Of a DNA stretch of 37,469 nt, positions 10,325 through 21,759 are shown piece by piece. The first letter of the stretch is position 1, and each line of letters starts with the position of its first letter. Origin of the DNA: Schoenoplectus triqueter. Its lineage: Eukaryota; Streptophyta; Magnoliopsida; Poales; Cyperaceae. The notes under the pieces are model-generated. The model saw nothing but the letters and a program-made list of their open reading frames with translations, searched no databases and was not told the DNA's origin. The stretch is from positions 1 to 37,469 of the forward strand of contig CAXKVV010000241.1 of assembly GCA_964058805.1 (NCBI GenBank), in the 5' to 3' direction. The position numbers were made by a program, and so were the translations under genes.

Positions 10325-10961
10325 AGTATATTATGTTATTTTTGATTTGACCCATGATGTTCTACTCTAGAAAATTTATCTTAGACTCTTACTTTCAATA
10401 TCATTGACTTTTAATGTTCTATTGGATGATAAGTATCTCAAAATTTTCTTCCCATCATCAACTCAATAAATTCCCTACAATCCAAAAAAAATGGTAGTGA
10501 TAATATTGAGTCTCGCACGAGATCATTTGCTTTTTGTCGAAATGACACTGACGTATAGCACCCAATTACACATATGAGACTACCTCGTGCCATATTGAGA
10601 AGTTAGAGGAGATCCCTTAAATATCTCTAGCACTTGTTGAGACTTAACTTAATTTTTTTTCTTTGTCGTTTATTTATGTGTGGATGAGGGGCTTCATACG
10701 TTTAGACACACCACGGTTTTTCCTTACTAAAATGATTTTTGGGGGTCCTATTAAGTTCATGGCTTTTGCCTGATTGATTTTTAGACCCCTTTTTGACTGA
10801 AAATATTTTTTTTGGAACTGCTGCCCTCCCGTCTTACTCACCCTTATTGCTTAATATTTAACCATTTAAAAATACAACAAACAAAATAGATTTTTAAAAA
10901 TTTGATCAAGTTCTTGAAAGGACGTTAAGTTTCAAAACACCTATCATATATAAAACTTCTC
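10325..10961 (-). mobile_element. Fragment of gypsy noncoding interval (minus orientation)
   Basis: This 637-bp stretch aligns with 24463-25099, the noncoding interval of the minus-strand gypsy element. Shared landmarks are GACCCATGATG at the left, TGCACATATGAGACTACCTCGT-like text (10565-10590 region), GGGGTCCTATTAAG near 10742, and CTATCATATATAAAACTTCT versus CTATCATGCATGAAACTTCT at the right end. Similarity stops sharply on both sides, so this is a truncated third copy with neither LTR nor protease. It lies between the two GTGTCGTG repeats. Confidence 0.8.
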
Positions 10962-11155
10962 AGAACATAACTATTTTGAATTTTCGATTCTAAGTACCAT
11001 TTTCATTCATCATAGGCTAATTTTAGAAAAGTTCGAGGTTAATTGTACTGAAATATGATTTAGAAGTTACTATAAATACGAGAACGATAAAAATATCGCA
11101 TGGATGTTAAAATTGGGAACATACCCTTGACTTGATGATAAAATTATAAAATATT

Positions 11156-11390
11156 AAATTCGTGTCGTGCGGTATTTATATTTTGTGTTGTGTCGTATCG
11201 TGTCTAGTTTCTGTATCGTTACGTGTCGTACCGTGCTGATGTTTTAAAAAATCTGACACGGTACGATTAAAGTACGGATTTAAAATCGTACCGTACCATA
11301 TCGTAACTTGTCCGACACTGTGTCGTGCCGCTCTCGATCGGATTGTGTCGTTCTGTACCATACTCAACCACGGTAGAGACTGATTTAGAA
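11156..11390. repeat. GTGTCGTG-rich dispersed repeat, copy B
   Basis: It begins AAATTCGTGTCGTGCGG and is full of CGTGTCGTAC and GTACGGT variants in both orientations. It resembles copy A at 9925-10140 in the same direction. The minus-strand 75-codon frame across it (rich in D, T, R, H) only reflects the repeat. Confidence 0.5.
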
Positions 11391-11677
11391 AATTATCAGT
11401 CATGGATCGGATTTTTGGTCATTCGGCGTTGACTGTTTTCTCAGTTCGGTGGTTGAATTTTGTTAGATCGCGGTCTGAGTTCTAGATCATTTAATTTCGA
11501 ATGATTCTGATCAGATCGAGCTTTATATTCGGAATTTCGGATCATTCTGATCAAATATTATATTATTTTTATTTTCGTATTTTTATGTCCAATTATGTTG
11601 AAATCAATTTAACATGTCAAAATATTCGGGACACGAATAATACCTGTTTTAATTTCTAAACTAATTTTACTGTTGTC

Positions 11678-11713
<36 letters not shown>

Positions 11714-12354
11714 ATACTTGTTAATTTAGAAAAATTACTTACCTGATTTGCCCATCAAATTTGATCAGTGAAAAAGTAATTTTCAATTTTTTCTGTTGTC
11801 AAATTATATATATATATATATCTCATACTTGTTAATTTTCAAATTGCATGTAAATTTGATAAGTGAATAAGTAATTCTCAAAATTAATATTGATCAATCC
11901 TGCTACGTCCTTCTTATCTATACCTATGTTAATATATATGAAATTCAAAATTACTATATATATATATTGTATTTCTTTAAGTATAACTAAATACATCTAT
12001 ACAATAATGAATAATATGTAAGAAAATAATCATCCTCTGAGCAGTTTTAAAATATGTTGAAAATCCTTGAATAATCACTACAATATTAATAAATCATGTC
12101 AATCATTACATAATAACCCCCACAATACAGAATTTGAATTTAACGTATGTCTCCATTCTCCTATAAAAAGAAGAAATGGAGAATAAGTAAACTAACGATC
12201 AAACTCTTTTTTTAAAAAATGTATTCATGACTCATGTGTATATTTTAGATAAAAATAATTGATTGTTATATTTTTTCTGCATAAATTCCACACATACACA
12301 CAAATTCTATGACCCTTTTTGTATGTAATAATTTAGTTTCTTCTCTATGTGTCG
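11391..12354. other. Intergenic DNA with duplicated (TA)n microsatellite
   Basis: A dinucleotide TA tract at 11682-11711 and another at 11803-11821 sit inside a local duplication: TGTTGTCAAATTATATA, the tract, then CTCATACTTGTTAATTT occurs at about 11671-11730 and again at about 11793-11840. Both copies are followed by a TTTGAT.AGTGAA.AAGTAAT stretch. No gene is visible. Confidence 0.65.
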
Positions 12355-12905
12355 ATAGACATCGTCCTTAAGTGTCGGACAAAACTTTTTAAGGGTCGAG
12401 CCTAGCGGGTCCACGAGATGACCGGATTTGATAAGAGTTTTTATAGGGTCGGGTTTAAAGGACTTGATTTTTAAGAGATTAGTCTGACCCTTATCAAGTC
12501 CTTCGGACTCTAAGGGCCGAGTAAGTGCCGAGTGAGGGCCGGATAAGGGTCAGCAGATAGGAACTTAATATATATATATTTGCTGATTATATATTTTTTT
12601 AATGTTAAGTTGTATTTATATAATAATACTAAATTATATTTTTTAGTTTTGGCATTTTATTTTATTTTATTTTCTATTTTTTTAGTTTTTTAAGCATAAT
12701 TAATATTCAATACAAAATATTAAAGAAATAGCTTGAAAATGATCGAATAAGGGTCAGATTAGAAGAGTCTATTTTTTAAAGATTAAGTTTGACTTTTACC
12801 ATTAAAAAAATTAGATCGGACTTGTGTGGGCTGGATAAAAGCCGAATTTTTTGAATGATCAACCAAATCGAGTTCAAAAACTAAGTCTTTATGAACTATC
12901 CCCTA
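12355..12905. repeat. Possible degenerate MITE-like segment
   Basis: The segment is rich in GGGTCGGG / GGGCCGG / AAGGGTCAG motifs (12395-12545) and again near 12745-12845, separated by very AT-rich DNA. Its right end reads CTATCCCCTA immediately before the gypsy LTR. Such composition is common in plant hAT-type MITEs, but I could not find a matching left end or a clean duplication. It is a tentative call. Confidence 0.25.
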
Positions 12906-14076
12906 TGTATGAAATTTTAGTTGTAAGTGTACAACCTATCGTTGGGGTATTTTAGGTTTCGTATCCATAGGGACAAATCAATTTCTAGTCTTAACCTAAT
13001 AATTGAGTTCTAGACAATAAAGAGATCGATTGGTTGAATTTTTGGTTTTTACATGTTTACTAATCTAGACAAATAGAAATGAATGATTTCTAAACCTAAA
13101 ATTAAACTAAAATAGAAAATAAAATGGTGTTTTAAACTATATGATTGAATACTAGGTGTCTTCACTTTTTTTTTTAAACGGCAAATAAAACGGTGTTTTA
13201 AACCGACTTTTCTTTTTTACTTCTTAATTAACCTACTTGATGTCTTCACTTTTTAGATAATTCAATAGTGTGAGATTAGCAATTCAAGTTTATCACTGAT
13301 GGGCACTTTCATGTGTCAATATCGTGTTCAAACTATTCAGACTTCATAATTAAGTACCTCGCCCTAGGAGTTTAAATCTTTTATGTTCTATGCCGTTAAA
13401 ATCTTATCAAAACCCGATGCTACATAGTTATGAGTTGAAAATTAGTATTTAGCTCAATTTTAAGTATAATCATCTAAGTTGTAAACTTACCGCTAGGCCG
13501 TGAGTGTAAACATGAATTTTAACCTTCGAGATCGGGAATTCTAGCAATATATTTTCATAATCTACTATAATTCCTAAAATAAATCACACAATAAACACTT
13601 ATTACAGATCAAGCATGCAAACAATCAATTCAAAAGATAAATAACACTTAAATACTGAGCAGTTTAACTAAAAATAATTAAGTACTACAAGCCATCACCT
13701 CCAGAAGAGCGATTAGTCAAGCATATTCAAGAGCCAATAATAGAAATTTAAAGCAATAAAAGAGCACATTACATCGAAAAAAGAGAGGAAAAAAATTAAA
13801 TTCAAACTCTCGCTCGATCTCTCACTCGAGAGCTTTGATTCGATGTGTAGATCTTCAAATTTGAGTCCCCGAGGTGCTAGATCTCTCTCGAACTTCAAAT
13901 TTTCATTCTCCCCATTGAAAATGGCGGCTAGGGCATCCAGGATGGTGGAGAAAGACACCAGAAAGAGTCTTATATAGGAGGCCAATCATTTAGACAACCG
14001 CTGCCAACTCTGTTTGAATTTCTGGGTATGGAGCATACGGGTCGTATGAATTTCCGTACGGTCCATATGGTGACAG
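12906..14076 (-). mobile_element. Gypsy 3' LTR, distal part (split by copia insertion)
   Basis: Read on the minus strand, this continues the LTR that starts at 24256. The copia element 14077-23859 sits between the two parts and duplicates GACAG (14072-14076 and 23860-23864). The left limit is placed at TGTATGAAATTTTAG by analogy with the end of the + LTR (complement TGATGTATATTTTAC). The shared landmarks TAGGCCGTG and AAGTACCTCGCC support homology with the + LTR at 2548-3904, though the two are quite divergent. Total LTR length is about 1560 bp without the insertion. The 90-codon frame at 13713-13985 has no recognisable domain. Confidence 0.7.
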
Positions 14077-16176
14077 TGTAGGGATTCGGAATGCCCAAAT
14101 CCCATTAATGCTCAAGCTGCGGAAAGACCGTAGAACAAAAATTTTACTTCTACTTAAGTTAGGGATTAAAGTATGTCGGATAATAACCGAGAGTTACAGA
14201 CATTTAATCCTTTACAAAAGACGGTAAAATATTATTTTACTTCTAACTTAAGCTTAGGGTTAAAGTGATGTGTCGGATGATTACCGAGAGATACACACCT
14301 CTTTAAACCTTTATTGATCTACTCCATGATTGATTTCTAAAATATTAATCTACTTAACAATTAAATAGATTAATATAAGATGTTATACCTCGCTTCCAAA
14401 TTTTAATTGGAATGAAAATCGGCTTGTCTCGGAGCACCAAACGTCTGATGCCTCTGTAGGTTATCCACCAGGACTGACCAGAGAGCGGTTTATTTCTTTT
14501 GCCAGAAATACTGTAAACCGCGGTTTTTCGCAAAAACACTATTCACCCGAGAAAAAGACGAAATAGTACTATTCACGACTCGCAGTAATTCTGTTTCACA
14601 AATGTGCAGAAATACCGCAACTTTCGTAAAAACACTATTCACCGATCCCGTGAATTCTGAAACAACCGTATACCGGGAGAGAGAAAGTAGAACTGATTTA
14701 GTGGAACTTTTTCTCTCACCCTACCCCTCTATTTATAGAAAAAATGGAATTGACAAATTACCAAAATGCCCTCGTGAATAGTAAGGAGGTTTCAAAGTGA
14801 AAAGACCAAAATACCCTTAAAGTTCATCCAATTTACCAAAACGCCATTGGGCTTTTTGGCCAAATTACCGAAATACCCTTGGGCTTTTGGACAAATTACC
14901 AAAATACCCTTGGAGGTCATCATGGGCCTTTTTGGGCTTTTCGGATTTTGGGCTTTTTTGGGCTTTTCTGATTTTGGGCTTTTAATTATTAATTAAGACT
15001 TTAATTATAAATGGGCTTTGGCCCATAATTCAAATCCATAATTAACATTTTAAAATCCAAATCAAATATATATAATTGTCATCTACAATTATATTTTTCT
15101 CGGTTGTTGTTTCGGCGAATTTATACGACGTGTCCAACACGTTATAAATTCAATCTGATTTTTTCTTCTTGTCATCTCTATGACAAATATAATTATATCA
15201 TATATAATTAATTATAACCATCTTATTATTAATTATAAACAATTCATAATTAATCAATAAGATTCTCCGATTAACTCCTATACGGTGTGACCCGACAGGA
15301 TCCGTGTTATGTTGGTAAATAGAGTTAAAACCGTTTTAACTTCTATAATCATAGGAGGCATCTGACAGAATGCACTATGACCATCCAATTACACAGATGA
15401 TGATGTACTGTACAATATCATGATCCAGTAAACTATTTACTTGTGTTTAATTCTTTTGTCTCATAGCTATCAGATCAGTTTCAAGGTAGGTATGTGTCAT
15501 CCTTGCAAACTTAATCTTTTCTTGATCCTGAGTAAATAATCAAATATAATTACTCTTGTAATTATACTGCTAGCAGATAATCTTACTCTATCAAGGGGCC
15601 CAGTGATGCTATAACTCGTATAAAAATACGAGGGACAATAGTACTTTTGGCAAACCATCTCTTCCTCCGCATAAGTTATGTATACCGAAGAGCTACCTTT
15701 ATAGCCACCTTTTACGGATAACGTTTGGTAGAAATCACACACATACATATCCTATGTAAGAAAGATGAATACCTCATACTTTAGAATTTAATACTGAACG
15801 AAAACATTAATGACACGAACACAATTCCATTTAATGTTTCATTCGGGGTCTATCAAATACGATGTTCCTTGAACATCTATCTATGTGATTAAAATGACAA
15901 CTCTTTGTCTATGGTCTGTAAAACTTGACCATCATTTAATCCACATACTAACCTGATAACGGTTAATTAGTGTTCCTGCTAATTACCTTGGTTAGTGACT
16001 TTTAAGAGTATATTCTATATTATGAAGTTTCACAATTCCAGTCATGAACTCGGAATGATTCATAAATTCAATAATACTCAAGGAAACAAAATATCGTTTA
16101 AATATCCAATTCATGAACAAAGCTTTATATAACAAATTTATCGTATTATTGACTTCAAGATTATTACAAACTAACA
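14077..16176 (-). repeat. 3' LTR of the defective copia element
   Basis: It is 2100 bp. On the minus strand it starts TGTTAGTTTGTAATAATC and ends GAATCCCTACA. A TATA box (TATAAATAG on minus) lies at 14729-14737, so U3 covers roughly 16176 to 14705 and R/U5 the rest. Just upstream of the TATA box, at 14750-14905, the motif AAATTACCAAAAT is repeated several times, alternating with CCCTTGGGCTTTTGG-type text. A GGGTCACACCGT block (complement at 15282-15293) is shared with the LTR of the + copia element. Confidence 0.95.
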
Positions 16177-16187
16177 ATCTCCCACTT
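16177..16187 (-). promoter_or_regulatory. Copia polypurine tract
   Basis: AAGTGGGAGAT on the minus strand directly precedes the 3' LTR (TGTTAG). This is the standard plus-strand DNA primer of plant Ty1/copia elements, and it fixes the element's orientation. Confidence 0.93.
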
Positions 16188-16315
16188 AAGCTTGGAGTCA
16201 ATCATATTGAGCCATGCCTTATACAAATCTCTTTATTCTATAAATCTCTCAGATTTAAAGGAAAATCTCACAGCCAATCTCCTATGTGTCTCAAACCCAT
16301 AGAAGATATGTGCAA

Positions 16316-19300
16316 CTAGTGCTTGGCATGAGGTAGAGATCTTACAAGTGGATCAGCTGTGTTGCCGACGGTGTCAATTTTATAAATCTTTACGTCGCCT
16401 CTATTTATGATTTTTCATATGAGGTGATAACATCTGTGTAATCACTTACCACGGGCTCTGAGTCAGCACCGTAGATGAGAAACATATCCTTAGTTCTTCT
16501 TAAGTACTTAAAGATATTCTTTGCAGCATTCCAGTGCTCCTAGCATGGATTAGCCTGATATCTACTCGTCACACTCCAAGCGTACGAGACATCAGGGCGA
16601 GTGCACAACATGGCGTACATGATAGAGCCAATAGCCGAAGCATATGGTACTCTACTCATTATGTTTTGCTCATCAGTTGTCAAAGGACACTGAGTCTTGC
16701 TAAGCTGTGCACCATGATTCATTGGCAGAAATCTTTTCTTAGAATTCTACGTGCTGAACCGATTCAGCACTTTATCAATGTATGTACTTTGACTTAATCC
16801 AATAAGTCTCTTAGATCTATCTCTATAGATCTTTATGCCTAGTATATAGACAGTCTCGCCCAAATCTTTCATTGAGAACACTTTCTTTAATGAAGATTTG
16901 GCTGATTGCAATAGGGGAATATTATTTCCCATTAAGAGTATATCGTCCACATAGAGGGTTAAAATAGCGATGACACTCCCACTAGTTTTCCTGTATACAC
17001 AATGTTCTTCTTTGCATCTGACGAAGTCAAACTGTTTGACTTCTTCGTCAAATCAAAGATTCCAACTCCGTGATGCTTGCTTCAATCCATAATGGATCTG
17101 AGAAGCTTGCATAACTTCCCAGCATTCTTTGGATCCTCAAAACTTATGGGCTGTATCATATACACGTCCTCTTCCAAATTTCCATTTAGGAAGACGGTTT
17201 TGACATCCATTTGCCATATTTCATAATCATGAAATATGATAATTGCTAGGAGCATCCGAATTGACTTAAACATAGCTACGGACGAAAAAAGTTTCATCAT
17301 AATCTACGTCGAGAATTTGCTTGAAACCTTTCGCTACTAGCCGTACTTTGTAAATAATCATATTATCATCCATGCCTGTTTTTCTTTTAAAAACCCACTT
17401 GTTAGCTATGGGTTTTACCCCAACAAGTGGTGCAACCAGGTTCCAAACCTTGTTGTCATACATGGACTGTATTTCGGATCTCATGGCCTCCAGCCATTTA
17501 TCAGAGTCGGGTCTATCCACTTCTTCCGCATAGGTCAGAGGATCTTCAGCATCAAATACTGAGACTTCATGCAGTCCCATGTACCTTTAAGGTGCACGAA
17601 CTGTCCTATGTGACCTTCGTAGCACTTGTTCTTCAGGCTGTCGAACTTCATCCACATCAGTATGCGCATTTAGTTCTATTTCAACTTGCGTTGAAGTAGA
17701 TGAGCTCGGGACTAGAACTTCTTCCACAACTATTTGTAGATTTGGTTCTTCCAAATGCTCATTAGCCGAAGAATCAAGTGGTGGGTTTATCTGATCAGTA
17801 TCAGATATTGTATTGTGTGATGTATCTTGAATTTCTTCAAGTATTACATTACTCCCACTACTTCCTTTTGCGAGAAACTCTTTCTCCAAAAATATACCAT
17901 GACGAGCAACAATTATCTTGTTCTCGGACTGATAATAGAAGTAATATCCTTTCGTTTCCTTAGGATACCCTACGAAAAAACATTTATCAGCTTTGGGTCC
18001 AAGTTTGTCAGAAGTCGAACGTTTGACAAATACCTTGCAACCCTAAATTTTAAGATAAGACATATTTGGTATCTTACCAAACCATAACTCATATGGAGTC
18101 TTTTCTACTGACTTGGATGGAACCCTATTTATTGTTAGTGCAGCAGTTTCTAGTGCGTGCCCCTAAAATATTTTTGGGAGTGTGGTATTACTCATCATGG
18201 AACGAACCATGTCTAACAGAGTTCGATTCCTCCTCTCAGAAACACCGTTCCATTGCGGCATTCCCGGAGGTGTGAGTTGTGAGACTATCCCACATTCTTT
18301 TAAGTACATTATAAACTCATAACTTAAGTATTCGCCTCCACGGTCTGACTGTAAGGCCTTAATACTTTTATTCAGTTGATTTTCTACTTCAGTCTTGAAT
18401 TCCTTGAACTTTTCAAAAGATTCAGACTTATGTCTCATTAAGTAGACATAACCATATCTACTGTAATCATCAATAAATGTGATAAAGTAGCGATCACTGT
18501 TTCTTGTACAAGTACTCATTGGTCTGCATACATCTGTGTGTATAAGGGCTAATAAGTCACTTGTCCTTTCGCCCTTCTTGGAGAAAGACAATTTGGTCAT
18601 TTTTCACGTAAACAAGATTCACAATATTAAAATTATCAAGAAGTCCAACTTCATGTAACTTTTGATGCGTTTCTCGTTTATATGACCAAGGCGATAATGC
18701 CATATGAAAGTCATACTTTCATGAGATGTTTTGAGTCGTTTATTGATGTTAAATATAGGTTTGTCTATTTCCAGTATATAAAGATCATTCATCATAAAAG
18801 AAGATCCATAATATAACTCATCTTTATATATAGAACAACCATTGTCCTTTATAACAAAAGAGAAACCATTCATTTCTAAACATGAGATTGAAATGATGTT
18901 TCTGGAAATACTTGGAACAAAATATACATTTTCAAGTTCCATTACAAGCCCGCTAGGCAAACACAACTCTATACTTCCGACTATTACGGCTGCAACTTGT
19001 GCACCGTTTCCAACTCGGAGTTGTATTTCCTTATTTTGTAGTTTTCTCCTATTCTTTAGTGTCTCTATATTTGAACAAATATGAGCACATGATCCAGTAT
19101 CCAATACCCAATCATGAATAGAGGTAACAATGTTAACTTCAACAATAAAAATACCTGAAGTTGAAGTCTTGGGAACCTTTCCCATCCTTACATCTCCAGA
19201 TATTTAGGGCAGGTCCTCTTCCAATGACCCTTACTTTGACAGTAAAAGCAGTCAGAGGTAGAAGAGGTTTTTGCCTAGGGAGTGTTCTGATTAGAAACCA

Positions 19301-19850
19301 TTTTCCCTTTGCTCTTGTACTTAAACGCCACTTTGGAAGTCACTTTATGTTTCGTCCTTTTAATCTTATTTCCACCTTCTTGGATCATGAGGTTAGAAGA
19401 ATTCTTCTTCATCTCCCCATCAGCGATCCTCAACATCCCTTTGAGCTCCTGCAAGCTCTTGTCCATTCCCAGCATATGATAATTCCTGATGAAATTAGAA
19501 TAGCTAGGAGGGAGAGAGTTCAGGATAACATCCGTAACAAACTCTTTGCTCAACGGACTGTTAAGCTTCTCCAACTGCTCAACATCGCTCGTCATACGGA
19601 GCATGTGAGTGTCAAGAGAGCTGCCCTCAGTCATCTTATGACTCAGCGGAGATTTAGTTACCTTAAATTTCTTGACCAAGAAACTTTGTACATCAAGCTC
19701 ATCTTCTTTATGCTTGTTGTACATGGTGACTTCATTTGCTGTGCAGCCTACTGCAGGCTGTGCAGAGATTGGTGTGTTAAGGACGTACTCGAGTTTCTCA
19801 TGTCTTAGTATGAGCGCACGGAACGTATTAGTAAGAGTTTCTTTAGCCAT
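16316..19850 (-). pseudogene. Ty1/copia gag-pol polyprotein, multiply broken
   Basis: Pieces appear in the usual copia order. Gag starts at 19850 (MAKE...) but lacks about 20 codons near residue 12. A CX2CX4HX4C zinc knuckle (CFYCQSKGHWKRTC) lies near 19205-19245, followed by a stop. Protease has WVLDTGSCAH (near 19090-19118). The integrase zinc region (WHYRLGH, then CESC) has a frameshift near 18600. The integrase core keeps HTDVC, SDRGGEY and SERRNRTL. Reverse transcriptase keeps QMDVKT and YVDD (near 16945-16960), with a frameshift near 17280 and scrambled sequence around 17085-16965. RNase H is internally deleted: YTD is followed almost at once by DVKIYKID, losing the catalytic E and later D. 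A stop codon at 16316-16318 ends the remnant (HAKH). Confidence 0.95.
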
Positions 19851-20200
19851 GTGCTACAACGTAAAATGTAAAGATTTTTAGCTTTGTTCATGTAATGTCT
19901 TATTTCAAATAAAACTCCCACTACAAATTTGTTCTATTCCCGTTTGTAGTTAGGACCAAGATCCCTATTTTCATTGATAATCAAGTTATCGTTGAATAAC
20001 TCATTTATTAATTATCTTAGGTAAGCAACTCTTTGCTAATCACATCTCTATGTGATTCTTGGTTTCGCTAAACATCATATGTTTTAACGAAACTTTGCCC
20101 CAAGCCCAAAACTGTTTTGGAAATCATTGGTAAGTAACCTCACTCTATTTGATTCGTTATGTCGGACATAACCCTCGAAAACCAAAGGTAAAAGGTGACG

Positions 20201-20213
20201 CCTACTGAGTAGG
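20201..20213 (-). promoter_or_regulatory. Conserved leader near-palindrome
   Basis: CCTACTGAGTAGG on + (CCTACTCAGTAGG on minus) has 6-bp arms around one base and can extend with GTGA...TCAC on either side. The same 15 bases lie in the + copia leader at 33197-33211, at a similar distance (about 300-350 nt) before gag. It is a candidate RNA dimerisation or packaging hairpin; function is inferred. Confidence 0.5.
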
Positions 20214-20296
20214 TCACGTCTGCCAATGAACAATGATATGCGAGGACAGAGTAGGTAGGGCATATTACTTAATTTTTCGGGTTTAACATCGTAAGT

Positions 20297-20760
20297 AGTC
20301 AGTTTGTTAAACTGACTTTAGACAGACTTACGAACACGTAAAAGATGTCTGCCAGAAAGACCACTGAAAGTTCCTTTTCCAGTCTTTCTTTGACACAACC
20401 TTCCTTCACGGTTTCTTAAAAATGATAAATCTAATTTATACATTTATAATTAGTCAGTTTATTAAGCTAACTTTAAACAGACTTATGAACACGTGAAAAT
20501 ACGTCTGCCAGAAAGACCATTGAAAGTTCCTTTTCCAGTCTTTCTTTGACATAACATTCTTTCACGGTTCCTTAAAATGATAAATCTAATTTACACATTT
20601 ATAATTAGTCAGTTTATTAATCTGACTTTAAATAGACTTATGAACACGTGAAAAGACGTCTGCCAGAAAGACCATTGAAAGTTCCTTTTCCAGTCTTTCT
20701 TTGACATAACATTCTTTCACGGTTCCTTAAAATGATAAATCTAATTTACTCATTTATTAT
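20297..20760. repeat. Three tandem 155-bp leader repeats
   Basis: Units 20297-20451, 20452-20606 and 20607-20760 begin AGTCAGTTTRTTAA and contain GAACACGTGAAAA, GTCTGCCAGAAAGACC and GAAAGTTCC. Units 2 and 3 are almost identical; unit 1 is more diverged. They lie in the untranslated leader of the defective copia element. Confidence 0.92.
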
Positions 20761-20966
20761 CAAAGCGGTAAATCCAATTTACCAGCTCATACAAACATTT
20801 TGTATATATACATGAATTAGTCACGTATATAACTACTATCTATCCAATAGAAGTAGCTTTGCATCTATGATAAGATACATTTCATATCAAAGCAGTAAAT
20901 CTAATTTACTTGCTCATACAAACATTTTGTATATATATATGTGAATCAGTCACATATATAACTATC
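20761..20966. repeat. Tandem pair of about 124-bp leader repeats
   Basis: CAAAGCGGTAAATCCAATTT at 20761 and CAAAGCAGTAAATCTAATTT near 20887 start two copies that share GCTCATACAAACATTTTGTA followed by TA repeats and AGTCACGTATATAACTA. The second copy is cut short. Confidence 0.8.
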
Positions 20967-21067
20967 AGTTCTCAATTCTTTATTTTGCAACTTCATCTTT
21001 GTTCTTTATTTATACCGTAAAAAGCATATAAACATTTTATATGATTTCAAAACAGTTAATTCCTTCT

Positions 21068-21552
21068 GGTACGATAAAGTAATTTGATAACGTGACAAAG
21101 TTCCTTTTCGGCCAGTTATCAGGACACGTAAAAGGGGCTCCCAGGAAAGATCGGGGTCACGAGGACCACTTTAAATTCAATCTTTCCTAGACAGAACCAT
21201 CTCTTTCAGGTGTGGAAATCAACAGCTCTTACTCAGGTACTTTATTGCTTCATCACATTCATAGATATACTTTTCATAACCAAATAATTTTCGAAAAAAT
21301 AAAAGAGTTACATTTGCCATGCTTCGAAAGCGCAAAAGTAATTTGGTAACGTGACAAAGTTCCTTTTGGGCCAGTTATCAGGACACGTAAAATGGCATGT
21401 CAGAAAAAGAATACCGAAGGTATCCACTTCCCATCTTTCTTTGACATCACCTTATCTTTTATGTGTGGAGATCAACAGCTCTTACTCAGGTATTTTATTG
21501 CTTCATCACATTCTTAGATATACTTTAACACAATCAAATGTTTTCGAAAAGA
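21068..21552. repeat. Tandem pair of about 255-bp leader repeats
   Basis: AAAGTAATTTGATAACGTGA at about 21078 and AAAGTAATTTGGTAACGTGA at about 21334 begin two copies. Both contain CCAGTTATCAGGACACGTAA, an AGAAAG-type block, ATCAACAGCTCTTACTCAGG and TTTATTGCTTCATCACATTC. The ACACGT...AGAAAG...TTCC theme also occurs in the 155-bp repeats, so all these repeats may share an ancestor. Confidence 0.85.
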
Positions 21553-21746
21553 AAGCGTAAAGAAAGTATAAAGAAAGCTTAAATCTAATTTAACTTTCTT
21601 AGTCGACAGAGCCGAACCAAGAAAATCCAATTTTATTTGGTTTGGACTTTAAGCTGCAAATCTAAGAATTAAACCGATACGGGGTATATGCATCTTATTT
21701 GCATAAGATATAACCTTTTAGAAAATCAATCAGCGGGAGAGCCTTT

Positions 21747-21758
21747 GCTCTGATACCA
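21747..21758 (-). promoter_or_regulatory. Primer binding site (initiator tRNA-Met)
   Basis: TGGTATCAGAGC on the minus strand, one base from the 5' LTR end, complements the 3' end of plant initiator tRNA-Met and primes minus-strand DNA synthesis. The + copia element carries the same site. Confidence 0.95.
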
Positions 21759-21759
21759 C

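Larger units (their letters stand above)
19851..21746 (-). other. Long 5' leader of the defective copia element
   Basis: About 1.9 kb of untranslated sequence separates the primer site from gag. The part nearest gag (20280-19851) shares blocks with the leader of the + copia element: the near-palindrome CCTACTCAGTAGG (complement at 20201-20213), GTGATTAGCAAAGAGTTGCT (complement within 20017-20043) and ATAGGGATCTTGG (complement at 19956-19968). The remainder consists largely of three sets of tandem duplications. Conservation without coding potential suggests RNA-level functions such as packaging or dimerisation, which is an inference. Confidence 0.8.

Noticed and set aside
11176..11403. A 75-codon minus-strand frame rich in D, T, R and H
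   Set aside because: It is a translation of the GTGTCGTG-type repeat and has no domain.
11682..11821. The (TA)n tracts as a replication origin or matrix attachment site
   Set aside because: Dinucleotide tracts are common slippage products; nothing else here supports a specific function.
12355..12905. A complete hAT MITE ending at CTATCCCCTA
   Set aside because: The left terminus and a matching 8-bp duplication could not be found; TGTATGTA versus TGTATGAA is only a near match and sits outside plausible ends.
15497..15748. An 83-codon minus-strand frame found again at 23180-23431 and, mutated, at 4950-5186
   Set aside because: Recurrence reflects the three LTR copies. The frame lies in U3, upstream of the TATA box, and shows no known motif.
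19161..19808. A 215-codon + strand open frame
   Set aside because: It is antisense to the copia gag pseudogene, which has clear homology on the minus strand.
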